The notes beneath the pieces are model-generated. The model did no database searches. It saw only the letters and a list, made by a program, of their open reading frames with translations, and had not been told where the DNA came from. Of a stretch of DNA of 9,031 bases, positions 1 to 5,857 are shown one piece after another (the stretch's first letter is position 1; each line of letters begins with the position of its first letter). The DNA is from Candidatus Woesebacteria bacterium. GTDB lineage: Bacteria > Patescibacteriota > Microgenomatia > UBA8517. Where the stretch lies: assembly GCA_027327685.1 (NCBI GenBank), contig DAHVYL010000019.1:1-9031 (forward strand). Reading direction: 5' to 3'. The translations under genes were made by a program, and so were the position numbers.

Positions 1-136
1 TTAAAATTAGCTTCGAAATTATTTTGCGGAGAATTGCGGTAATTAATCCAGGCACAAGGTTTTTATTGTAATTGGTCTATCATTGAAGATACTATAGACT
101 TACTTGAATATATCAATTTATCTCACTTATTTATTT

Positions 137-166
137 TTGAATTTTTTAAATTATAGGTTTTATAAT
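137..166 (+). promoter_or_regulatory. candidate sigma70-type promoter
   Basis: A TTGAAT box at 137-142 and a perfect TATAAT at 161-166 are separated by 18 bp, close to the standard 17. Transcription would start near 173. It could serve the gene at 279 through a leader of about 100 nt, or a short transcript ending at the hairpin at 213-243. The TATAAT also forms the right arm of a weak all-AT inverted repeat (149-155 with 161-167), so chance in AT-rich DNA remains possible. Confidence 0.35.
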
Positions 167-212
167 TGGCGGTTGGCTGGGGGAGCTGCTAAATATTACA
201 ACAGGCACTTTT

Positions 213-243
213 ATCCGATCTGTCGGGATTTATTATTTTCTTT
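213..243 (+). terminator. candidate intrinsic terminator
   Basis: ATCCGA at 213-218 pairs with TCGGGAT at 223-229, with one bulged G, across the 4-nt loop TCTG. The stem is followed directly by a T-rich tract to 243 (TTATTATTTTCTTT). The stem is short and the tract is interrupted, so this is a weak but properly ordered terminator. It would end a transcript entering from the left or one starting near 173. Confidence 0.35.
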
Positions 244-260
244 CAATTATTTGACAAATG

Positions 261-272
261 GTGATATATAAT
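261..272 (+). promoter_or_regulatory. -10 box for the gene at 279 (leaderless layout)
   Basis: A perfect TATAAT lies at 267-272, preceded by GTG at 261-263, and the ATG of the next gene begins only 6 nt further on. A start site about 7 nt after the -10 box would fall on or next to the ATG, giving a leaderless mRNA. A perfect TTGACA sits at 251-256 but only 10 bp from the TATAAT, too close for a normal -35, so its role is unclear. No Shine-Dalgarno sequence precedes the ATG. Confidence 0.45.
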
Positions 273-278
273 TAGGCT

Positions 279-758
279 ATGGAAGAAGAAAACGCTAAGA
301 AAAATTCCCGAACACTTATCACTGCTTTGATCCTACTCATTGTTTTTGTTTTGATTCTTATCCTTTTCCTTTATTTAATCCGCCGACCCGCACTATTCGG
401 TAGCTTTGCCCAAAGTGAAACCACTTCTTCCACGGACACTACAACCTCAGTCATTACACCACAGAGTATTTCTTTTGACAACTCCTATCTTTTTGCTTCC
501 CCCTTAAAAGCCGCGGTCAATGTTGAGCGCATCAGAATCACGGCTTATATTCTTGACGGACAGGGGATGGGGGTTACCGGTAAAGAAGTCGTTCTTGGAG
601 AGAATGAGGCTATCCGTATCTATCCTATTTCAGGGGTTACTGATGCCTCCGGAAGGGCAACCTTTGACATATCAAGTTCTCAGGCAGGTCTTTTTACGAT
701 TGAGGCTTTGGTTAATGGGAAGAAACTAAATCAGAGGGTAACAGTAACATTCAACTAA
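279..758 (+). CDS. membrane-anchored Ig-like (Big-1-like) domain protein
   Basis: This 159-residue protein has a short charged N-terminus (MEEENAKKNSR), one hydrophobic helix at about residues 12-34, an RR pair after it, a Ser/Thr-rich linker (about 43-62) and a single beta-sandwich domain (about 65-159). The domain shows the bacterial Ig-like/invasin pattern: a strand with VERIRITAYILDGQG, then GVTGKEVVLG, then GVTDASGRATFDISS, and a final RVTVTFN strand. Membrane-anchored single-domain proteins of this style are, from memory, common in Microgenomates genomes. The helix probably acts as an uncleaved anchor with the Ig domain outside. The ATG is chosen because a TATAAT ends 6 nt before it. 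Its end overlaps the end of the minus-strand gene by 8 bp. It may belong to the same surface system as the facing operon, but only position suggests this. The ligand is unknown. Confidence 0.8.
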   Translation: MEEENAKKNSRTLITALILLIVFVLILILFLYLIRRPALFGSFAQSETTSSTDTTTSVITPQSISFDNSYLFASPLKAAVNVERIRITAYILDGQGMGVTGKEVVLGENEAIRIYPISGVTDASGRATFDISSSQAGLFTIEALVNGKKLNQRVTVTFN

Positions 759-778
759 CTTTACCTTTCTTCTTTTTT
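737..778 (+). terminator. weak terminator candidate after the Ig-like gene
   Basis: GGTAA at 737-741 can pair with TTACC at 761-765, followed by a pyrimidine tract at 766-778 that ends in six T. The stem is only 5 bp with a long loop, so support is slight. The T tract is the antisense of the Lys-rich tail codons of the gene on the other strand, which may explain it without any terminator role. Confidence 0.2.
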
Positions 779-1608
779 ATGATTATTAGTACAGTGACTG
801 CCAGAATCAGGATTATCAGAAGCTCCAGGATTATGATTCTCGGCCAGACAAGGAAGGTTTTTATGAATTCCAAAATTCTTTGCCAGATATGGGCGAGGGG
901 GCTTAAAGTTTCAAATTTCAGGGTGTTACTTTTGGGGGATTTATTGCCGTCTTGGTATTCTGCTACGGCAAAGACTCTCCAGGTGGTGCCCTCCCCCGTG
1001 GGCATATTGAAGCTATATTTACCTTGCACATCTGAAATTACACTGAATGACGGAATGTAGAAAGCAAGGGCTCTTTTTACAAACTGGAATCCTAAAATTC
1101 CGGTTTTTACTTCCGGACGGGCCAGTTTTATTTCAATGGTTACTCCAGGTATCGTTTGCCCTTGGGCAGAAACCTGACTATCGGGACGTGCTTGGGGAGC
1201 CTGAATACTTATGGTTGGGGGAAGAATTACCGGACCCACATTATAGAAATAGTTTCCGCTGGCAATCGGAGGGATGCAGGTTGGGGGAGTTATCTTTCCC
1301 TCCTGATCTATTGCCGTGACACAAAGCTCCGGAAAGGCGGAGGTATCCGGTAAATATATTAAATCAAAAGAATAATATCCGCTTGCATCCGAGCTTATCG
1401 TTTGGTCTACACCGATGCCTGACAGTTCTATGACGGCTCCCGGGGCACCATACCCCCAGAGAGTCATTTTGGGAATTCCAATGGTCGCAGAAACGATTAT
1501 ATTGGGTCGTACGATGACTTTTTCCTGGGGGAGGGCGGCAGCTCGTACACTCTTAATATCGGAGAGTGAAAACAGTACAAAAAGAAGTAGGGCAAATTTA
1601 AGTTTCAC
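751..1608 (-). CDS. exported two-domain Ig/CarboxypepD_reg-like protein with C-terminal TM anchor
   Basis: This 285-residue protein has a signal peptide at about 1-24 (hydrophobic core FALLLFVLFSL, probable cleavage near VRAAA). Two similar beta domains follow, at about 37-112 and 131-232. Each has a GYGAPGAVIEL- or GQTIPGVTIEI-type strand followed by SDASGYYSFDL or SDVQGKYSFNM, the pattern of carboxypeptidase-regulatory-like and Ig-like folds. A TM helix at about 257-277 and a basic KKKKGK tail complete it. There is no LPxTG motif. The start is a GTG inside the last codons of the upstream gene (11-bp overlap), so translation is probably coupled. No nearer ATG would keep the signal peptide. 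A Cys pair (C96 and C111) in domain 1 could form a disulfide. As the last gene of the operon it is likely an accessory wall or stalk component; the function is unknown. Confidence 0.82.
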   Translation of the reverse strand: MKLKFALLLFVLFSLSDIKSVRAAALPQEKVIVRPNIIVSATIGIPKMTLWGYGAPGAVIELSGIGVDQTISSDASGYYSFDLIYLPDTSAFPELCVTAIDQEGKITPPTCIPPIASGNYFYNVGPVILPPTISIQAPQARPDSQVSAQGQTIPGVTIEIKLARPEVKTGILGFQFVKRALAFYIPSFSVISDVQGKYSFNMPTGEGTTWRVFAVAEYQDGNKSPKSNTLKFETLSPLAHIWQRILEFIKTFLVWPRIIILELLIILILAVTVLIIIKKKKGKVS

Positions 1609-2635
1609 TGATTTTATCTTTCAGGGCTTCCTTAAGTTTTTCAAGTTCTTCCTTTTCTTCTGAGAGGGCTTCTTCAAGCATTTTCTCTTTCTTGATGAAC
1701 TTGTTGGAGATGATGATTATGATGAGAATGACTATGATGATTGCCAAAGCTATGACTGCCGCAACTTTCCAGGGGAATACCCAAAAACCAAAATTGGCGG
1801 CAAGTGCTTTTCCGGATTCTCCATAGGTAGCCTCAAGAGATGCTGTAAACTTACCTATCATCCACTTGGGACCAAGTTCAGAAATAATTATTCTTGATGC
1901 ATCCGGGAAAATGTTGGTTTCGGGAAGAGTTAACCTGGCAACCTCCCGGCCGAACATGTTTTTAAGCGTAATTTGTCCTTTGGGAGTAATGTGGTAATCT
2001 CCGGTATTTTTGATTTCAGTTGTGACTGGAACCGGGCCGTACTCGGAAAATCCGGGAGCGCTAAAGCTGACTATATTGGCACTTTCTGAAATCGGGCCCG
2101 AAACTTTTAAGTAGACAAGTCCGGCAATTCTCATTGAAATACTGGCGGCTTCTTCCTGTTTTGATCCTGTGGGCTCGGGGATGTTTGATGTCGGTTCAAA
2201 AAAGACTGCGAAGTATTTTCCGCCGGGAAGGGCATCGGCGGGAACTCTGACTTTGCCGTCTATGGCAACCATGCCGGCTGCAGGAATTGTGCCTTTCTCA
2301 CTGCTTAGATCTACCCATTTGGCTGCGGCGTAGCGGTTGGAAAGCACGGTGGGACCTTCCAGAAAGTTCGGAGATCCTTTATCGTCTTCCACTATGAAGT
2401 CTGCAACTTTAAAAGTTCCGGCCAGAGGTTCGGATCCGGTGTTATAGAATCTGACAACAAAGCTTGCCGTTTTACCCGGATCTGCCTCGAGAGTTTGTCT
2501 TGCAGGAGCAACAATAAGGGGAATCACAGACTGTGCAGACACTTTATTCGAGACAAATAAGGTTATAAAAATTGCCAGACCGACGGCCAAATAGACAAAC
2601 TTGTATTTGGTATTTTTGGTGAGCAGGTTTTTCAT
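1598..2635 (-). CDS. DUF916/WxL-anchor-like exported protein, TM plus cytoplasmic coiled coil
   Basis: This 345-residue protein has a signal peptide at about 1-34 (VSA before QS). An N-terminal beta domain follows (about 38-150), with APARQTLEADPGKTASF and YNTGSEPLAG, the pattern of DUF916 (WxL peptidoglycan-binding) domains. A second beta domain (about 165-275) contains IVSFSAP, IKNTGDYHITPKGQITL and FGRE. An Ile-rich TM helix (about 289-309) and a charged helical tail (about 316-343, Glu/Lys/Leu heptad-like) end it. The second domain matches the product at 4132-5112 (IVEFSAP, GNSGEFFFRPEGEITI, FGDAE), so the two are paralogues. By analogy with Firmicutes csc loci it would hold secreted partner proteins at the wall. 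The coiled coil would be cytoplasmic and could join other proteins. ATG starts 2 bp after the upstream TAA, with no Shine-Dalgarno sequence. Confidence 0.78.
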   Translation of the reverse strand: MKNLLTKNTKYKFVYLAVGLAIFITLFVSNKVSAQSVIPLIVAPARQTLEADPGKTASFVVRFYNTGSEPLAGTFKVADFIVEDDKGSPNFLEGPTVLSNRYAAAKWVDLSSEKGTIPAAGMVAIDGKVRVPADALPGGKYFAVFFEPTSNIPEPTGSKQEEAASISMRIAGLVYLKVSGPISESANIVSFSAPGFSEYGPVPVTTEIKNTGDYHITPKGQITLKNMFGREVARLTLPETNIFPDASRIIISELGPKWMIGKFTASLEATYGESGKALAANFGFWVFPWKVAAVIALAIIIVILIIIIISNKFIKKEKMLEEALSEEKEELEKLKEALKDKISET

Positions 2636-2637
2636 AG

Positions 2638-4101
2638 TTAGAATGTGGCTGTTGCCGTGTATTTAACTTTATTGTAGTAGTAACCGGCAGGTTGGGTTCC
2701 CGAAATTGAGATTCTGTAGCAGACGTTTATTTTATTGGCTGAAACAGGATCGACATTTGACATAACGGTTTGCTTATCTTCAGGCACTTCCCGGTCGGGG
2801 ATTTGCTTGGCCGTAAAATTTCCTCCATGGAGGAAAGCTGCATCGGTTCCTGTTATATTTTCAAGTGAATACCCGAGACCATTATTGGTTGCAGTGGTCC
2901 AGGCACTAGCGGTTGTTTGAGTACATGTTCCTGAGTCACAAGTAGTATCTTTGATACAGTTATTTGCCTCTCCGGCAGTCGCACCTACGCAAGCACCTCC
3001 ATTCATACCCATTTGGTCATTTTCCTCAATATTGACAGTATATCCGCCGCTTGCATTGGTTGAGACCTCGAGAGTTTGGGCAGCGTCTTTAAATGCATTG
3101 GCTGTCACAATAGTTCCCCACGGAATTGAATACGCCGTCGAAGCGATAGTTGTTGTGGTGCCGCATTTGGTTTGCCCGCTTGCCACTGCACCAACCGTAA
3201 AAGCAAGGGTCTGGTCAACAGTTGCAGAAACCAAAACTCCTTCAACCGGAGCAACTCCTACATTTACCGAATCAAGAGTGTTGTTGCCGCCGTCTCTGGT
3301 GGCTATTGCAATTTTGTAGTAGTCGGCTCCTCCCTGGGTATGGCCGGATGTAAACGGAGTAGGATTAACGAGGTTGGGAACTACTACTGTGACGGTCGCT
3401 CCTGCACAGGAGCTGGTTGCTTTTGTGACGGTAATGGTTCCGCTTGCTGAGGCAACAACCGGCGTGTTCCAGCCGTCGGCACAGGTCCCACCGGTTGATG
3501 ATACATTGACGCTTGTGGGCTCAAGTTTATTAAAATCAAAGCCGTCGGTGGTATTACTGCTTCCTGTATCGGGGATTCCGTCATTTACGTTTCCTGTACT
3601 GGCCACTGGGATGGTGATGAAGATATTTCCCCCGGCAGGTATTGTGTTTACAAGAGTAAAAGTCATGGTTAGGCTTCCCGATTGTGTGGCCGTGACATAG
3701 CCGCTTGTATCGACACTAGTGGTGAGTGGGGAAGAAAGATTGAAAATCGTAGTACTGGAGATATTTGCGACCGTGTAGTTGACGCTTCCGATACATCCGG
3801 TTATGCCCTGATTTAGGAAACAGACACTATCGCCCGGAAAAAGATGGTTAGTATTGTTGTCGGGGTTGCCTGTGGCGTCAATTTCCACGGTAGATGTCCC
3901 TGCTACGCCTGAATTAGCGCCTGCACGGTATGAAAGTCTGGGGTTACTTAGTGTGGCTGAGGCACTCGTCAGAGTGGCTGCACTGGTTTCGGTAGGGTAA
4001 ATTGATTTGATTATAAAAAAAGAAATTGCTAAGGAAAAAGACAGTGAAAGCAAAAACACAGAAAAAGTAGCTAAATATCTTTTAATGTTTAGGTTCTTCA
4101 T
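2638..4101 (-). CDS. large secreted beta-rich surface protein with conserved C-terminal domain
   Basis: This 487-residue protein has a long hydrophobic N-terminus (about 10-33) and probable signal cleavage near TSAA (39-42). The mature part is rich in Ser, Thr, Gly and Asn and has no later TM helix or LPxTG motif. Three regions are visible: about 43-140 (ATLSNPRLSYRAG, then HLFPGDSVCF); about 141-296, beginning with SLTMTFTLVNTIPAGGNIFI and ending with VLVSATVDQTL; and about 297-487, which matches the C-terminus of the product at 5121-5855. Shared landmarks are GTIV, TLEVSTNASGGYTV, the nine-residue block DTTCDSGTC, W-x3-T-x3-G-x-GY, and ISGTQPAGYYYNK near the end. Ten cysteines are present. 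From memory, proteins built this way are widespread in Microgenomates and uncharacterised. It is probably displayed at the surface with the help of the DUF916-like neighbours. ATG lies 30 bp after the upstream gene. Confidence 0.82.
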   Translation of the reverse strand: MKNLNIKRYLATFSVFLLSLSFSLAISFFIIKSIYPTETSAATLTSASATLSNPRLSYRAGANSGVAGTSTVEIDATGNPDNNTNHLFPGDSVCFLNQGITGCIGSVNYTVANISSTTIFNLSSPLTTSVDTSGYVTATQSGSLTMTFTLVNTIPAGGNIFITIPVASTGNVNDGIPDTGSSNTTDGFDFNKLEPTSVNVSSTGGTCADGWNTPVVASASGTITVTKATSSCAGATVTVVVPNLVNPTPFTSGHTQGGADYYKIAIATRDGGNNTLDSVNVGVAPVEGVLVSATVDQTLAFTVGAVASGQTKCGTTTTIASTAYSIPWGTIVTANAFKDAAQTLEVSTNASGGYTVNIEENDQMGMNGGACVGATAGEANNCIKDTTCDSGTCTQTTASAWTTATNNGLGYSLENITGTDAAFLHGGNFTAKQIPDREVPEDKQTVMSNVDPVSANKINVCYRISISGTQPAGYYYNKVKYTATATF

Positions 4102-4131
4102 ATAGTGTTAGTGCCTATAATGATTATTGGA

Positions 4132-5112
4132 TTACCCAAGGGTGTTGTCAAGAGGATTCTTTGCCTTATTTTTGGCGTTTTTGATAATTCTATAAGTTGC
4201 CAGGATAAATATAATACCCAGAGTTATCGAAAATGGAAAGGCAACAGTTGTGATTGTTTTTTCCTGCGGAGGGAAACCTTCACCCGGACTTATTTTCAGA
4301 GTTGATTTATAGATTCCTATCAGTACTTTACGGTTTGAACCGCAGGAAAGAATCTCCTCATCCTTTAAACAGGGGATGTTCCTGATCGAGTCGGAGATGG
4401 CATTAAGGGGGGCGAGGCTAAGGGTCTCCGCATCTCCGAAAGTTGATGTTATGGTGATTTCGCCCTCCGGCCTAAAGAAAAACTCTCCCGAATTGCCGAT
4501 TCTTATACTGAATCTTAGTTTTCCCAGAGAATCCATTATTTTTGGTGCTGAAAATTCAACAATTTCAAATGTTTTTTCCGGATTGCCGTCTTTCGAAAGA
4601 GAAATAATCATGTTTGCTCCGATTCTTGCCTGGTTGGTCGGACCCACAGGGGCAATTCCCCCTGGTACTTCACTATCTAGCTCATATAGCAGTGTGAAGT
4701 AATAATCCTTTTCGGTAGCACCCGGCGGGGGAGAGATTTTAATGGTTATATCCTGTTTTGCCCCTCCTGCCAGATAGAATTTTTCTCCGAAGGCACTTAC
4801 AGGCGAGATTATACTAAACCAGGGTGCGTAGGGGGAGGTATTAGTAACCGCATTTTTTTCGTCAAGTGTCACATTTCCGTTTTCTCCCTGAGCTTTGAAG
4901 GGGATAATGTAGACGCTTGCCAGGCCGTCCCCTCCGTCATTGGTGATAGTAAAAGTCTGGATAACTTCTTTGCCCGGAATAATCATGACTTCACTGATAG
5001 GGGGAGTGATGGAAAGACCCAAGGATTGGGCGGCGGCGGGGGAAACTGGAAAAAACTGAAGCCCGATTAATACCGCCAGCCCGATTTTTATGATTTTAAA
5101 TTTAGAATTCAT
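4132..5112 (-). CDS. DUF916/WxL-anchor-like exported protein with C-terminal TM
   Basis: This 326-residue protein has a signal peptide at about 1-29 (ending SPAAAQ). The first beta domain (about 31-130) has LSITPPISEVMIIPGKEV and TITNDGGDGLAS. The second (about 160-280) has RIGANMIISL, IVEFSAP, GNSGEFFFRPEGEITI and FGDAE. A TM helix (about 290-309) is followed by a short, mainly basic tail. The PPxxxxxxxPG plus NxG layout of domain 1 fits DUF916-type domains; domain 2 corresponds in position to DUF3324. It is a paralogue of the product at 1598-2635 but lacks that protein's long coiled-coil tail. C248 and C257 could form a disulfide. It starts 8 bp after the TGA of the gene whose secreted product it presumably binds. 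Family assignment is by pattern only; a profile search could instead give a general DUF or Ig-like family. Confidence 0.77.
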   Translation of the reverse strand: MNSKFKIIKIGLAVLIGLQFFPVSPAAAQSLGLSITPPISEVMIIPGKEVIQTFTITNDGGDGLASVYIIPFKAQGENGNVTLDEKNAVTNTSPYAPWFSIISPVSAFGEKFYLAGGAKQDITIKISPPPGATEKDYYFTLLYELDSEVPGGIAPVGPTNQARIGANMIISLSKDGNPEKTFEIVEFSAPKIMDSLGKLRFSIRIGNSGEFFFRPEGEITITSTFGDAETLSLAPLNAISDSIRNIPCLKDEEILSCGSNRKVLIGIYKSTLKISPGEGFPPQEKTITTVAFPFSITLGIIFILATYRIIKNAKNKAKNPLDNTLG

Positions 5113-5120
5113 AATTTGTT

Positions 5121-5855
5121 TCAGAAACTTGGTATGGCCGTAAATAAAATTTTGTTTCGGTAGGATCCTGCCGGCTGAACTCCGGAAATATTGACTTTAT
5201 AGGTCATAGTGGCGGTTCTGCCCGTTCCGACATTGGCACTACTCATTACAATTTGGTCGGTTTGACCCAGCGACGCGTTGGCAAAGTGGCGATAGTAGGT
5301 TGAATTTACAAAGTCAGCAGGGATGTCATTGCCGGACATGTTGTAGCCGAATCCGTAGGTAGTTGCCTGCGCCCAGACTCCGGCTACTCCCTCACTGCAG
5401 GTTCCAGAATCACAGGTTGTATCGGGAATTGACTGGCCTCCGTCTGTCTGTAAAGTTCCCGTTTCCCTGGTCGTAACTTTATACCCTCCGGCCCCTCCGG
5501 AAGAAACCGTGAGAGTGGAGGTAAGGGTAGACGGGCTTCCAGGAACGAGGGTCCCGAAGTTGATTAAGTAGTTACTCATCGAGAAAGAAAAAGGAATTAT
5601 TGAGTGTATGTATTGGAAACCCGAACGGACAAGATATCCGGTCGAAGAATAAAGGCCGGGTGCGGTCTGGCCGATGGTTGTGTCGAGTTTATATCCAGAT
5701 GAGGAAGGAATTCCGGCGCCGGAATTAAAGTTCGGCATCTGAATTTTGTAATTTGGCGACTCGATCGTGGCCTGTGCCGATATTTTTTCCGCTGACAGAA
5801 AAAAACTTCCCAAGGCAAAGACTGTTAAGAAAGGGAGTATTCCAGAAAATTTCAT
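5121..5855 (-). CDS. secreted surface protein with conserved C-terminal domain
   Basis: This 244-residue protein has a signal peptide at about 1-27 (FALGSFFLSAEKISA before QA). The first mature region (about 30-82) follows a pattern I recall from many CPR secreted proteins: SPNYKI, SSGYKLDTTIGQTAPG, SSTGYLVRSGF. The rest (about 88-244) matches the C-terminal domain of the product at 2638-4101: GTLV, TLTVSSGGAGGYKV, DTTCDSGTC (145-153), W161-x3-T-x3-G-x-GY, and ISGVQPAGSYRNK near the C-terminus. It has only two cysteines, both in that block (C148, C153). There is no TM helix after the signal peptide and no LPxTG. It starts 2 bp after the TAA of the six-TM gene and ends in TGA. It is the smaller member of the secreted pair; the shared domain is probably the part recognised by the DUF916-like partner. 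Confidence 0.8.
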   Translation of the reverse strand: MKFSGILPFLTVFALGSFFLSAEKISAQATIESPNYKIQMPNFNSGAGIPSSSGYKLDTTIGQTAPGLYSSTGYLVRSGFQYIHSIIPFSFSMSNYLINFGTLVPGSPSTLTSTLTVSSGGAGGYKVTTRETGTLQTDGGQSIPDTTCDSGTCSEGVAGVWAQATTYGFGYNMSGNDIPADFVNSTYYRHFANASLGQTDQIVMSSANVGTGRTATMTYKVNISGVQPAGSYRNKILFTAIPSF

Positions 5856-5857
5856 AA

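Larger units (their letters stand above)
1..278. other. AT-rich non-coding region upstream of the first gene
   Basis: No convincing gene is visible in this stretch. Frame 3 is open from base 3 to a TAA at 69-71, which could be the last 22 codons of a gene lying to the left, but the peptide resembles nothing I recognise. Bases 72-160 are very AT-rich. Bases 168-183 form a sudden G-rich island in that background. The region holds a candidate promoter, a hairpin followed by a T-rich tract, and a TATAAT box next to the first gene; these are listed separately. Confidence 0.6.

Noticed and set aside
3..71. Possible 3' end of a gene entering from the left (open frame 3, TAA at 69-71)
   Set aside because: Only 22 codons with no recognisable motif; a run this long without a stop can occur by chance, and frame 1 is also open for 13 codons.
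149..167. Inverted repeat AATTATA/TATAATT as a hairpin or terminator
   Set aside because: The stem is only A-T pairs and is explained by the TATAAT box in AT-rich DNA; there is no T tract after it.
251..256. Perfect TTGACA as the -35 box of the first gene
   Set aside because: It lies only 10 bp from the TATAAT at 267-272; at 16-18 bp spacing the downstream hexamers are poor and would start transcription inside the gene.
2951..3700. Plus-strand open frames opposite the large secreted protein gene
   Set aside because: They are antisense shadows of a Thr/Val/Gly/Ser-rich coding sequence, without signal peptide, promoter or family motif.
751..5855. LPxTG or other sortase sorting signals in the exported proteins
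   Set aside because: No LPxTG-like motif precedes any of the C-terminal TM helices, and the two secreted proteins have no C-terminal hydrophobic segment.
2638..5855. Recoded UGA as in Gracilibacteria/SR1
   Set aside because: TGA stands at the natural ends of the genes at 751 and 5121, directly after complete domains or tails and next to the following gene's start or the convergent gene's end.
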